This document shows, piece by piece, positions 1 to 12,103 of a DNA stretch of 64,000 nt (positions within the stretch are counted from its first letter, which is position 1; each line of letters begins with the position of its first letter). The position numbers were made by a program, and so were the translations under genes. The stretch is from Mauremys mutica. Taxonomy: Eukaryota > Chordata > Testudines > Geoemydidae. The stretch covers positions 146,391,012 through 146,455,011 of the forward strand of contig NC_059073.1 of the NCBI RefSeq assembly GCF_020497125.1, given 5' to 3'. The notes under the pieces were generated by a model. The model had not been told where the DNA came from and ran no database searches. It was given only the letters and a program-made list of their open reading frames with translations.

Positions 1-334
1 GAGATTTCGGAATACGCTCTCATTGGCTGTGGCATTGCACAGGAGAGCGGACAAGTGGGGAGAGACAGCTGAATCCGTCTAGCAGACAGTCCTGGTAAGC
101 CTTACAGTACATTCTGCTTATCAGTTAATGGATAGCTGTGCCCTCCCGCTAAAGGCAATCTGGAAATCATATACTCTGACCCTTTTCCAGCCACTCCTGC
201 CAGTGCATGGGAAAGATCAATGTATGCTTTTCCTATGTGGCCTACAACACGTGGCTGTTAAGCGAGGGTCATTGTTATGCAAAGTAAAAGTCAACCATTC
301 ACAACAGTAACAATACACTAATTGCCCTAATTAG

Positions 335-637
335 ATGCAGCATTTCATGAACGAGATCACCCTGATGCGGGTCCCTCGGAGTCACAAAGAGCGGATGCTA
401 AGGGAAGCCCTGCAGAGACCAGGACCATATGCGGCCATGCTTGTGGAGGCGATGATTCCCATCTACATAAGGATGTCCTGGCGCGGAAGAGTGTGCTTCC
501 ACGGAGCACCCAACAAGGCACCTCTCCCCAGGAACCTCCTGCGGAGGCTTTTCGAGGACCTAAATGAGACCTTTCTTGAATTGTCCCTGGAGGATTATTG
601 TTCAATCCCTATATGTCTGGACCTACTTTTCATATAG
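335..637 (+). other. Plus-strand reading frame inside the Harbinger-type element
   Basis: An uninterrupted frame of 100 codons converges with the Myb/SANT exon. It is not low complexity and contains a plausible helical, acidic end (FLELSLED). I do not recognise a domain. It may be a remnant of the partner ORF of the element or a chance frame in its 3' part. Confidence 0.25.
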
Positions 638-724
638 TTTTTCATTGAAAATTTTATATATAGTATTTCTATTTTTTATACCTGTTTTATAAAAAATAAA
701 TGTTTACATGTTTATAGCACTTAC

Positions 725-1301
725 CGCCTGATCCTTCCCCTGATTCAGAGTCCGGGTTAACGGCCGGGGAGGGTTGGTAGGGGATCTCTGTGAGGGTGAT
801 GAAGAGATCCTGGCTGTCAGGGAAAGCGGTATTGTGTTCGCTGTCACCTGCGCCGTCCTCCACAGACCCTTCCTCATCTTCCCCATCGGCGAACATCGAG
901 GAGGAACTGTCCAGGTTCACTATGCCATCCACTGAGTCCACGGTCACTGGTGGGGCAGTGGTGGCAGACCCACCTAGAATGGCATGCAGTGCCTCGTAGA
1001 AGTGGCATGTCTGGGGAAGGGCTCCGGAGCGTCCGTTTGCCGCTCTGACTTTTTGGTAGCCTTGTCTCAGGTCCTTGATTTTCACGCGGCACTGCATTGC
1101 ATCCCGGCTGTATCCTTTCTCTATCATTGCTTTGGAGACCTTCTCGAAGGTCTTTGCATTCCGCTTGTTGGAGCGCAGCTCCGACAGCACAGACTCCTCG
1201 CCCCACACAGCGATCAGATCCATGACTTCCCGGTCAGTCCATGCTGGGGACCTCTTTCTATTCTTGGATTGGCCGGACTTCTCTGCTGGAGAGCTCTGCA
1301 T
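725..1301 (-). CDS. Myb/SANT-like DNA-binding domain protein, first exon
   Basis: The open frame holds 192 codons from the ATG at 1301; an in-frame upstream ATG at 1397 is possible. I prefer 1301 because it directly precedes the basic NRKR patch and the Myb/SANT-like domain (residues about 15-105), with the tryptophans of AWTD and AVWGEE and a C-terminal FYEALHAILGG. An acidic, serine-rich tail follows (DGEDEEGS). The frame ends at a strong splice donor (G then GTAAGT, read on the minus strand at 724-719), so the protein continues in another exon. No stop or frameshift breaks the exon. The family is Harbinger-derived; such proteins bind transposon DNA or are co-opted as DNA-binding proteins. 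The next exon was not recognised. Whether it is expressed cannot be judged. Confidence 0.6.
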
Positions 1302-1814
1302 CGTTGCAGGTGCTGCGGAGCTCGCCCCGATGTCCAGCCAGGACGCCAGATTCAAAGTGCCCAGACAGGAAAAGGAATTCAAATTTTCCCGGGTCATTTC
1401 CTGTGTGGCTGGTCAGAGAATCCAAGCTCCGACTGCTGTCCAGAGCGTCAACAGAGAGGTGCACTGTGGGATAGCTCCCGGAGCTACTAAGTTCGATTTG
1501 CATCCACACCTAGCCTAATTCGAGCTAGCCATGTCGAATTTAGCGTTACTCCACCTGTCGGGGTGGAGTACCGAATTCGAACTAAAGAGCCCTCTAGTTC
1601 GAATTAAATGGCTTCCTGGTGTGGACGGTTGAGCGGTTAGTTCGAATTAACGCTGCTAAATTCGATTTAAAGTCCTAGTGTAGACCAGGCCTAAGAAGTG
1701 CTAGGCACAGCGCTCTCACGCAAACACATCCCAATATCAAGTGGTACCAGACCATCCTGATATCAAGGATGGTACACAGGGCCGGCCAGTACACAGGGAT
1801 GGTACACCTTGTGC

Positions 1815-2475
1815 CACGCCCCCACCCAGCTAACCCCGCCCCCCCCACGGCAGCTAACCCAGCCTCCCACCCGGGGAGCCTGCCACCCCCACCGCCTGGG
1901 GAGCCCCCGCCCCCCCCCGCAGCAGCTACCCCCCTCTGCAGCCAGGGCCGGCTCCAGACCCCAGCGCGCCAAGCGTACGCTTGGGGCGGCATTTTGCCGG
2001 GAGGGCGGCAGGCGGCTCCGGCGGACCTTCCGCAGTCATGACTGCGGAGGGTCCGTTGGTCCCGCGGCTCTGGTGGACCTCCCGCAGGCACGCCCGTGGA
2101 TGCTCCACCGGAGCCGCGGGACCAGCGGACCCTTCGCGGGCACGTCTGCAAGAGGTCCCGTGGAGCCACGGGACCGGTGACTGCCAGCGCGCACCCCGCG
2201 GCGTGGCGCCGTGCTTGGGGCGGCCAAATTGCTAGAGCTGCCCCTGTCTGCAGCTAACTCCACCCGGGGAGACACCCCCGCCCCCGTGGCAGCTAACCCC
2301 GCCCAGGGAGCCCACCTCCATGGCAGCTAACCCCACCTGGGAAGCCCCCCTGCAGCAGCTAAACCTACCTGGGGAGACTCCGCACCCCCCACGGAAGCTA
2401 ACCCCACCTGGGGAGCCCCCCCATCTGTGGAAGCTAACCCCGCCTGGGAAGACCCCCCGCCGCAGCAGCTCACCT
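1815..2475. repeat. GC-rich irregular minisatellite, about 30-bp unit
   Basis: A degenerate unit with the core GCAGCTAACCCC followed by ACCTGGGGAGCCCCC repeats many times on both sides of an inserted hAT MITE (1943-2246). Unit lengths vary. The C-rich strand gives spurious long frames. No gene is supported here. Confidence 0.6.
1943..2246. mobile_element. hAT-type MITE with exact 8-bp target-site duplication
   Basis: It starts CAGGGCCGGCTC and ends with a CCCCTG-type terminus, flanked on both sides by TCTGCAGC (1935-1942 and 2247-2254). An 8-bp duplication is the hAT hallmark. Inside is an 18-bp perfect palindrome centred at 2038/2039 with longer imperfect arms (about 2024-2053). Its GC content and composition differ from the host minisatellite. 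Confidence 0.7.
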
Positions 2476-2479
2476 CAGC

Positions 2480-2768
2480 TCCACCTCCTCCGCTGAGCAC
2501 GCGGCATCGATCTAATTTTCCTCCCCTCCCAGGCTTGCAGCGCCGATTGGAGGAGACTTAGAGAGGGGGCTATGTGCTCAGCGGAGGAGGCAGAGTGGAG
2601 TGGTTCCCCTGTGCGCCCCCCCCCATTACTGCGGGCGGCCTTCCCTGCACCCCTCCACCCCAGCTCACCTCCACTCCACCTCCTCGCCTGAGCGGGCTTT
2701 CAGGCGCCCCCAACCACTAGGCGCCCTAAGCGGCCGCCTAGTTTGCCTAAGTGGTTGCACCAGCCCTG
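2480..2768. mobile_element. DNA-transposon fragment with CAGGGCTGG-type terminus
   Basis: The right end at 2757-2768 is GCACCAGCCCTG, the reverse complement of the CAGGGCTGGTGC terminus of an abundant reptile MITE type. GGCGCC and GGCCGCC motifs precede it. The left end is not defined and no duplication was found. Confidence 0.4.
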
Positions 2769-3241
2769 ATGGTACAAAAACATTCCCTGAGGATAACAGG
2801 AACACACTGACCCCTGCTAATGATAAGGTCAGGATGACAGTACGTAATAAAGATGTTTTAATCAAACCAACATGTACAAGGAGCTGGGTGATAACTCGCC
2901 ATGTCGGGGGGGGGCAGTAACTAACTATGTCAGAGGGGTAGCACTAGCTTGTTTGTACTGAGGTATAAAGATGTATCTCAAAGAAAGTATCTCTGTCTAG
3001 CCTAGTGAGGAATGGAAAGTCCTGCCATTCACTGAGCTGGTCCATTGTTACGGGCATACATGTATTAGTGGTCTGGTAGAGTCTGTGGGATACTAGTACT
3101 GTGCTTTGTCAACAATAAACCTGGCTGCATGCCTTTGTCCCTTAACAGATCTTGTGGTCATTTGGGGGTTCACACGAGGTCTGCTGTGTGAGCTGTCTGT
3201 GCAGAGCTAGGGCAGCACACATGCAACTAAACATCTAAGCA
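2768..3241 (+). mobile_element. Endogenous retrovirus LTR (class II type), 5' edge approximate
   Basis: Signals occur in LTR order: TATA-like GGTATAAAG at about 2961, polyadenylation signal AATAAA at about 3113, a GT-rich stretch, then a CA end at 3240-3241. It is followed after 3 bases by a primer-binding site. The TG start at 2768 overlaps the end of the preceding MITE, so that edge is uncertain. Only this LTR is present; the proviral body is largely lost. Confidence 0.55.
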
Positions 3242-3244
3242 TAC

Positions 3245-3263
3245 TGGTGACCCTGACTACTGA
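3245..3263 (+). promoter_or_regulatory. Degenerate primer-binding site resembling that for tRNA-Trp
   Basis: The site reads TGGTGACCCTGAC. The alpharetrovirus-type site complementary to tRNA-Trp begins TGGTGACCCCGAC, so 12 of the first 13 positions agree; the rest diverges. It lies where a primer-binding site should be, just after the LTR. The match is from memory and was not computed. Confidence 0.5.
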
Positions 3264-3315
3264 TCTGGTAAGCGAGCTTTTTGCATTTTAGATTAGCAAG
3301 GGATTTGAACTGACA

Positions 3316-3400
3316 ATGAGCAAGCAACACACAGGTTTAGCAGGTAGAACAGTCCCCCTTGAGCTATTCAGGGCCCGTAAGGCAGAGCTCACATTCTCTT
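3316..3400 (+). pseudogene. Possible start of a retroviral gag reading frame, truncated
   Basis: An ATG about 50 bases after the primer-binding site opens a short frame that stops near 3400. Position suggests the beginning of gag, but there is no recognisable domain and nothing retroviral follows convincingly. Sequence at 3450-3830 looks like another old repeat that I cannot name. Confidence 0.25.
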
Positions 3401-3849
3401 AATGTCTCTCTCTGCACACTGTCCGCATTCTCCAATTGGCATATGAGCCAGAACTGCCTCGTGCACACGTCTGTGGAGACCCAAACTATTTTTTGTAATA
3501 ACACTAACTTGGTTTCCCCCACAGAGCCAGAGAGTGGCATGGTCTCTGTTGGGGTAGCCCTCAAGCATCTGGGACACTGGTACGACCATCTCAGGCTCAG
3601 CCCAGGTTTGAGCTCTATCCGTGCACAAAAAAAGTTGCCAAAACATGTCAACTTTAAGAACAGCTGTTTCTGGGGGGCACTGTAGCTCAGGAATCACTTG
3701 GGCAAGTGGCCCCAAATTAGGATCACTGACCAAAACTTGGGGCTCCATGAGGCACCCCGAATTTCAAAGCAACCTGAGTAGCCATGTAAACTTGAGAGCA
3801 CTCAGAAGGGTCAAGCTTTACACAGTGAGTTGGTCTTCACCTTAACTCT

Positions 3850-6230
3850 AGCATCTGGGAATGTGGAGAACTCTCCTTTCAGGATGTGCTTGAGGGGAGA
3901 GGCCCAGAAGTGTAGAGGAAGGAATCAAGCCTGGATTTTGCCCGGCCTTGGCTCCCTCTCCTAGAGCGAGGCTGGCCTGGCAGGGCTGGGAGGAGTGAAA
4001 GGCAGCAAAGAATTATTTTCAGCACTAGAGTCAGCAGCTGTGACTGACACATGCAGAGGGTGGAGAGCTGCTGACCGGAACGTCAGACTCGCTCTCGAAC
4101 TCTTCCGGGCACCTGGGCTCTTGCCAGCAGCTCCCTGCTGTGCAGCTGCTGTTTGCTGGATTTGCCGGCTGGCGTTCTCCTTGCGGGAGCTCATGCCTCT
4201 GCGAGAGATCAGCGCTCCAGGAAGGCTGGGTGTAGCCGGCAGCGGCGCCAGAGTTAAACCTCACAGCCGGGCTGTGTAGGAGAGCGTGGAGCTTGAAACT
4301 GTCTGTGGAGGCCACGGTTTTGGGGCAGCCCTGTTCCTTCCCCTCCCCAAGGCTTGGCTCTCTCAGCACAGAGCGCGGCAGAGTAGCCGAGACACGTGCA
4401 CTCTGGTGCGTGTTCATGGCCCAGCGGAAGTCATTGTGGTTTCTTAATTACCAGCGATTCTTGCTCTTCTAGACGCCTGGCTAGCTGCTGGCAAGCGGCG
4501 CTGCTATGGTAACAGTTCTCTGCACACACTGGGGCTGACGAAACCCTCCACACTAGGAAGCGATTCCAGAGAGTCCCTGCTTCCACCGGCCCATCACCAG
4601 TGATGGTGCCTCCTGAGCAGCTTCCTGCAGGGAAGGGACTGGTTTGCACCGTCGGAGGTGGCAGGTCCCCAAGTCTCGGCTTCCATCAATACGCTGCCGA
4701 GCGGGGCTGGCCCAGGATGGGTCCCCCCAGCGCTTTGTCCAGCCTAACAGCAGGTCTCAAAGCATGTCACACAGGAAAGCTGTATCCCTGTTTGCCACGG
4801 AGGGGGGAGGGGGTGAGCTACCAAAGCTTAGCCGGCAAGGCCCAGAACCCAGGGGTCCTACTCCCGCGCCGTTACCTACCCACTAGAACACACTGTCTCT
4901 GTGTGACCTGACCAGATCCGCGGGGGCTGTTCCACAATCTAGTCATCGGGCCAGAGCCCCAGCTGGTGGAAGCGGCCTAGCTGCAGGTCACGCCCACTGA
5001 GGCCCTGCCCCCTCGATTTAAGGCCAAAAGGGTCCGTTTTGACCATCCAGGCTGACCTCCTGGGTCGCACAGCCAGCGCCTCGCAGCCAGCCAGTACCTG
5101 TCATTGAACCAGCCCTGACGTACCACGTGCCAAGGAACCATTGCCTGGGATCTAAGCCTCCTGTGCTCCCAGACAGCTCGTCCCTCCTAGCGTGGACACC
5201 CCTGACCATTTCCTCTCCCCTGCCCCATGGCTGTGATACACCTCTCCCCGGGGGCCAGGCCGGCCTTGTCGTCTTCCCACACAGCCACCGCCCTCCAGGC
5301 CCTGGCTCAGTTTTGTTCAGTGGCCGAACGAGGCACCAGAGGGCCCTAGGGCAAGACTCAGTTAGGGGCTCCCTTCCGGAGTCTGAAATCCACCCGCCTA
5401 GCCCCCCTTGCTCCACTCCAGCTGCCCCACAGCCCCAACGCAGCCCTCCCATCCCCAGGTCCCCGGACAACCCTCCCTCCCCTCCAGTAATGATCCAGCC
5501 CCCAGCTCTCCCTCAACCCCCCTCCAGCTTCCTTCAGGCCAGACCTCAGCTCCCCCAGCCCCGACCCAATCACCCCTCCAGGTCCTTTTAGCTCTCTGAT
5601 CCACCCCCCCCAACCCCACCTCGGGCCTTCCACCAGCTCCCCACCTTGGTCCCCGCCAGCTCTGATCTAGCCCTCAACTTTCCCCTTCTCTTTCCTCCTT
5701 TGCATCCTCCCCCTCCCCTTCCCATGCAAAGCGGCTAATGCTTTTACCTTGCGCTCCATCTTTAGCAGGGCCATGTCTCTGCTCCCCACCATACATCCCC
5801 GGGTGCTGCAAACCCCCCACCCCACCCCTTTTCCACACAGCCTCTCTGGCTGCTTACACTCAGGGCCCAGGATTGGCCTAGCCAAAGGGGCCACCATCCC
5901 AGCCATCCCCTTGCCCTGGAGGACTAGTGGGCCCTGCTTTCTCCAGGTGCCCCTCTGTCTGGATGCCCATTACCTAGAGGGCCCTGGCACAGCTCGCACC
6001 TTTGTAGCTACACCGCTGGTTTTGTTGCTCTGCTCAGAAGTCCTTCTGATTTGGCAACATCCTTCTGGGAGTGAGGTGCCCAGAACTGCAGCTGGTGTTT
6101 GAGGGGCGGGCGGGGGTCCCACCAGACAAATTAGACAGGGATAATACCCTGGAATGTCCACCAAGGTGCCTGCGACTTGGTGTCTAAGTGCAGAACACAT
6201 TTAGGAAGGAGTCTCAGAGTCCAGCAACAT
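3850..6230. other. Mostly single-copy intergenic or intronic sequence
   Basis: No exon or clear repeat was recognised. GC is moderate. 4030-4420 has the highest CpG density and could be a conserved or promoter-like segment, but no transcript evidence is visible. 5390-5740 is a C-rich, P/S-rich low-complexity tract. If the SLK-like kinase gene extends left, this is its intron 1. Confidence 0.4.
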
Positions 6231-6231
6231 A

Positions 6232-6540
6232 GACTCATAGACTTTAAGGTCAGAAGGGACCATTATGATCTTCTAGTCTGAATGCAGGCCACAGAATCTC
6301 ACCTACCCACTCCTGTAACAAACCCCTAACCTATGTCTCAGTTACTGAAGTCCTCAAATCATGGTTTAAAGACCTCAAGGTGCAAAGAATCCTCCAGCAA
6401 GTGACCCGTGCCCCACGCTGCAGAGGAAGGCGAAAAACCCCCAGGGCCTCTGCCAATTTGCCCTGGAGGAAAATTCCTTCCCAACCCTAAATATGGTGAT
6501 CAGCCAAACCCTGAGCATGTGGGCAAGACTCACCAGCCAA
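6232..6540 (-). mobile_element. CR1 LINE 3' fragment
   Basis: The block begins with ATAGACTTTAAGGTCAGAAG, the reversed 3' end of a CR1 subfamily. It continues through its known 3' UTR-like text, including the GGAGGAAAATTCCTTCCCAACC stretch near 6464. It reads 3' end first, so it is on the minus strand. No coding part remains. Confidence 0.75.
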
Positions 6541-8890
6541 ACATCTCCACCCTCCTCTGTGCAACTGGGAGAGGATGGATGGATTTCACTTGTTCATGGG
6601 CCTCATTCCTAGAGACCGCCTTTGTGCCTTCCATTAGCTTACGATGCCAGTGGCCTGACCACCCCAGTGCCACCACCATTGCTCACAGAGCCATGCTTAT
6701 GGTAGAGCAATGGTCAGAGACTGGCTGAGAAACCACAGTGCCCACCAAGCCCAGAGACAGTCAGCGCGGTCCCAGGAGCCACATCCTCAGCTGGTGCAGA
6801 CTGCCGGAAAAGGCATGAAGTCAACGGAGCAGCATCAGCTGGGGATGCAGCCCCTTGGCTCTGCAAGGTGTTTTCAAGAAGGCACTCAGCAAGCCTGGCA
6901 GGAGAGCATGGCTGCTTTACCCCGACAGAGCATGGCTTAGTCCTCTTTTCCTCAAGATCTTGAGGTCCTACCGTTCCCACAGTGTGTAATGTCCTGCCCA
7001 CAGCATTTCAGCTTCAAGGCAATGTGGAATTTCCCATATGGTTCTTAATGCTTCCGTTTGTACCTCTCTTGGCCCTGGTTCCTCAGTGCAGCATTCTGGT
7101 CCTAGGCCAGGCCAGTTCACTCCACCCCAATGGCGGCTACTGCCAGGAACCTGCTGCAACCCAGTGCGGAATCAAGCCTGTTGTTTTGATACATAGCCCT
7201 GCACTGAGAATTGAACAGATATTTACTGGCCACCCCCTGTCCCCATTACCCTCGGCGCTCTCACTACTATCTAGCAACCTGGAGGAGGCCAAGGCTCTGG
7301 CTCGGACACCACTCCCCAGGGGCAAGAGGACACATCCAAGGGCGTGTGCCCACACTGATGGCCTCCATGCCAGCTGCTGTTCCTGCTGCGCCTGGCTCTG
7401 TTGCATTCGAACCTATAGATGCGGGTGTTCTGCCTTCTCTCTCGTGTTGCATGGGGCAGGGGGAGGGAGGCCGAAGTCAGGCACGGGGTATGCCAGCAAG
7501 GCTAAAGCCAGGGGAGTCCCTGGGACAGCAGCTCGTCAATTAAAACCTTCCGAAGGCCTCTGTGCTGCTAGCTGGGAACCACCCTCAGCCGCACTCTGCC
7601 TAGTATCTTAGGCCAGCTTCTGGGGGTGGATGCCGAAGCCTAGAGACACCCCGGTGCTGCATTTCAGAGAGTCAGAGCAGAGGCAGTGGGACGGGATGGA
7701 AATATTGGGGGGAATCTTTGTCCCCACCACGTTTTCCACCCCCACCACTCTCACTTAGGCAGGAGCAGGACCTGGCAGAGGGGCTGGAGTGGCCGTCACA
7801 GCGCAGATCAGACTGGCTACCAGGGAGCAGGTAGGACTTCCCTGCCCAGCCTGGTCCCACCTTCCAACCATTGCGGGTCCCAGCCAAGAAACCCGGCCCT
7901 GGAGAGGGGAAGACGCATTTGCACTAGTTGTCAGGGTAGGATACAGGCCAGGGCACTGGGCCCTGGGCGGAGGGAGGGGGGGGGCGCGAGTCTCCCAAAA
8001 TCAGAAGCCGCTTCTGACAGCATAGGTGCAAACCTCTCCCAGCAGAGCCATTTCCTTTTCCAGGCACACGCTCGAGGGCTCCAAACACCACCCTGACTCA
8101 GGCTCCAGCATCCCACCGCTGGGGCTCTTTCCTCTAGCTCCCCGGTCCTCCCATGTGCTGTCCTGGGGATCCTGCCCCCGGGGAAGCCCAGTTTCGTGCC
8201 GAGCTCTCATAGCCACCGGCCCGGTAGCCCTGCTGAGCCCTTTGCTGACGCATATGCCAGGCCTGTGTGCAGCAAGGGCACGGAGCAGCAGCACTACCGG
8301 CAGTTTCCTGTTCAGAGCTCATGCTTTGCACTGTGGTTTCACTGCACATAGACACCCCCGCCCTCCCCCAAGCTGTCTAGCACAGCCAAGAGCTTATAAA
8401 GGGGCCACGGTCAGGCCCTCACTTAGTTCCTTCCAAAACACAGCAAGGCCCGGTCCTGCACCGAGGAGCCAGACAAGCTGCTCCCTTCCCACTACATGAT
8501 GATCATTACCCACCGATATACGTTTCACCTGCCCACCAGCCTCCACCTCCACACTTTGCCCACTGCCATGCCTCCAATGGAAATATTTCTCCCCGCAGCG
8601 TGGACAAAGGGAGGCAGGCACCTGCACTCGCAGCCTGACCCTATGTGGACCAACATGTTCAAACCTGGAGGGCGGAAGCCATAGTGAGGCTCGTAAACAA
8701 GTGCTCTGAACCCCGCAGCTCCCTCGGGCCTGCGAGCAATCCTGGCAACTAACTACATCCAGCTCCCAGCTTTATGCTCCCAAGTTTGGAAATATTGGCC
8801 CTGGTCTCCAGAAGCACCGAGTTCCCGGCACTACAACAGACAGCACCGAGGCGTTTGCACCTCCGAAAGTCAGGCTCTGGGGCTCGAACC
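6540..8890. other. Mostly single-copy sequence without a recognised gene
   Basis: Several open frames exist on both strands but none shows a domain, codon bias or a splice pattern. C/T-rich patches occur near 8130-8360. Probably intronic to the SLK-like kinase on the minus strand. Confidence 0.35.
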
Positions 8891-8897
8891 TCCGTGC

Positions 8898-9000
8898 CTC
8901 AGTTTCCCTATCTGTACAAAGGCGTTAATATGCCGCTACTTAACAGGGCTTCATGCGGATTAGTGAAGGATTATGGAGCGCCATGGAGGAGCTCAATTAT
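8898..9000 (+). mobile_element. MIR/CORE-SINE fragment
   Basis: Contains GTGCCTCAGTTTCCCTATCT followed by a diverged AATATGCCGCTACTTAACAGGG and GGATTAGTGAAGG. This is the right half of an ancient MIR-type SINE on the plus strand. Strongly diverged. Confidence 0.6.
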
Positions 9001-9677
9001 GAGGCTTTTTTATGAATATCAGCTCAATAAAGAGACTTTGGGAAATGGCTCATTGCACATTATTAAGAGAGGAGTACAGGATATGAGCACAGTAAGAAGG
9101 AATATCAGAGCCCAGATTTCCAGAAGTGACTAGTGATTGTGGGCGCTGCCCCTGAGCCTCCTTCAAGGGGCCTGATTTTTGTGCGGGGGGGGGGAGGGAG
9201 GATGATGTGGGGGGATGCAGCACTCTCTGAAAATCAGGGCCCTTTAAGGTGTCTCAGCTGGGCACCCACAATCAGGAGTCCCTTCTTAAAACCATGGCCC
9301 AGAGGTTCAGTGTTACGCTCAGGGATCCATCCTGTCACCCATTTGTATTCCCCTCCTCCAAATGTGGGGGTGATAGTCTATAGCCCACCCACCAAAGGCC
9401 ACGGGCGTCTGGGAAGTGATATAGGACATTTCTGCTCAAGTGTCTCTTCCTTCTTGGGCCACACTAACTAGAGACAATGGAATAAACCCCTTCACCGCAT
9501 CTCTGGCCTCAGCAATGGACGATGCACCTGGGACAATTCTAAACACATGGCCCCTGTGCTACGGGACCAGCTCTGTGCCCAGCTGGGCTGATTGCTCACT
9601 TTGGAGCAGCGCTGAGCTGGGCTTCCTTCCGTGCAGCTCGGCCTAGCGATTGGGTCTACCCCAGCCCTTCCCCTTCA

Positions 9678-10760
<1,083 letters not shown>

Positions 10761-10761
10761 T

Positions 10762-10870
10762 ATAGAATCATAGAATATCAGGGTTGGAAGGGACCTCAGG
10801 AGGTATCTAGTCCAACCCCCTGCTCAAAACAGGACCAACACCAACTAAATCATCCCAGCCAGGGCTTTGC
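10762..10870 (-). mobile_element. CR1 LINE 3'-end fragment
   Basis: Begins ATAGAATCATAGAATATCAG and continues with GGTTGGAAGGGACCTCAGGA and CCAACCCCCTGCTCAAA, the reversed terminal sequence of CR1. About 110 bp. Confidence 0.85.
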
Positions 10871-11350
10871 GAACCAAAGTATCTTTTCAGGAACAAATGT
10901 TATGTTTGTCATTTGAGTTTTCTATCCATTGTATTCTTTCTTTAGTTGAAAAAAGTATCTGGATTTATTTTTATGCTCCAGGTGCCTTGTTGGGAGGAGT
11001 CATTCCAACTTTGCAGGTTTCATTCCTTAATTTGATTGGATTTGTAAGCATACAACGAATTGCAGTCATCCAACCCTAAATTCCATAAAACCAAAATCAA
11101 TATAATTTTTGTCAAACTTTCTGTTCGTCATGTGTTTCTTACTACTTGACTCTGCATTGTCCAGGGCTTCAGCACAACTAGCAGTACTAGTATGTGGACG
11201 TTTTCTCCATCGTTAATGTAAATTGCTCACACACTGTACAAATATATTCCATTTCCACCCACCAAAGATGTCTCAGTCACCCCAAAAATGGACATCACTT
11301 CTGATTTGCTGTCGCAAAGTAGTGAGGTTTTTTACGTTGACGCTTATGTG
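10871..11350. other. AT-rich spacer, possibly old repeat
   Basis: About 480 bases with no gene recognised. A 70-codon frame at 10867-11079 shows hydrophobic stretches but starts within CR1 sequence and has no supporting feature. Confidence 0.3.
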
Positions 11351-11354
11351 AGTC

Positions 11355-11600
11355 ATAGGTGCCAACTTTTCCCAGCGCTAGAGGGTGCACAACCCCCCCT
11401 CACCCCGACTCCACCTCTGCCCCGTGCCCTGCCCCCATTCCAACCCCTTCCTCAAAGTCCCTGCCCCAACTTTGCCCCCTCCCTGCCCCATTGGACCCCT
11501 TCCCTAAATCCCCGCCCCAGCCCTGCCTCTTCCCGGAGTGTGCCGCATTCCCCCTCCTTCCAGCGCCTGCCGCCGCAAAACAGCTGTTTCACGTGGCACA
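11355..11600. repeat. C-rich repeat beginning AGGTGCCAACTTT
   Basis: The start matches a C-rich interspersed repeat type I know from turtle genomes. The body is CCCTGCCCC-type low complexity. Class not assigned. Confidence 0.4.
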
Positions 11601-11681
11601 CTTATCTCAGAAGTATTTGGCAGCTACACCCTTTTCACCTGCTCTGCGTGAGTTGGTACATTTGTGTGTCTGTTTGTGGTA

Positions 11682-12101
11682 GATGACCATATTTTCTTAA
11701 AGGGAAAACGGGACACTGCACGGGGCCAGCACGTGCCCCTCCCCAGCCCTCCCTACCTCTTGCCTGCACGGGGCCAGCCCGAAGCCCCTTCTACCTCCTG
11801 CATACAGGGCCAGCCCAAGACCCCCTTCTGCCCACCCGCGCAAAGCTGGCCCAAGCTGCTCTCCCTAGCCCTCCCTCCCGCACAGTCAGGGCTGGCATTT
11901 CTGCTTGTCTCCCTCCCCCCACACGTTCTCCGCACCCCTCCAGGGGTCACAACCCACTTTTTGGGCAAAACTGCATTTGTCCAGTTTGCTCTTGTCAGCT
12001 GATGATCAGTCGGCAGGAGGAAACGGGACAAATGCCCACTTTTGCCAAAAAAAGTCATGACATCCAGGACAGGGCTTAAAAAAGGCACTGTAGGATCACC
12101 T
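11682..12101. mobile_element. TA-flanked MITE (Tc1/mariner-like)
   Basis: Termini GATGACCATATTTTC and GTAGGATCACCT are imperfect inverted repeats of the (G)GGTGACCATAT kind. TA dinucleotides flank both sides (11680-11681, 12102-12103). The body is C-rich and non-coding. Confidence 0.5.
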
Positions 12102-12103
12102 TA

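Larger units (their letters stand above)
1..1690 (-). mobile_element. Harbinger-type DNA element with Myb/SANT-like gene, left end outside the window
   Basis: The right terminus is at about 1500-1690. It is rich in TTCGAA/TTCGAATT motifs and ends with the GTGTAGACCAGGCC terminal motif that recurs in other MITEs here (48064-48076 and, diverged, near 36970). No matching left terminus is seen, so the element probably starts before base 1. It carries a Myb/SANT-like exon on the minus strand (725-1301) and an unassigned plus-strand reading frame (335-637). I associate this kind of element and ORF with turtle genomes. PIF/Harbinger elements do encode a Myb/SANT protein besides the transposase, but no DDE transposase is visible here, so the class is inferred. 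Confidence 0.6.

Noticed and set aside
1749..1776. ACCATCCTGATATCAAGGATGGT hairpin as a terminator or operator
   Set aside because: Near-palindrome without context; more likely part of an old repeat next to the Harbinger end. No prokaryotic signals belong here.
4031..4417. 128-codon minus-strand frame upstream of the kinase region
   Set aside because: No domain, no homology recognised, no splice or start context.
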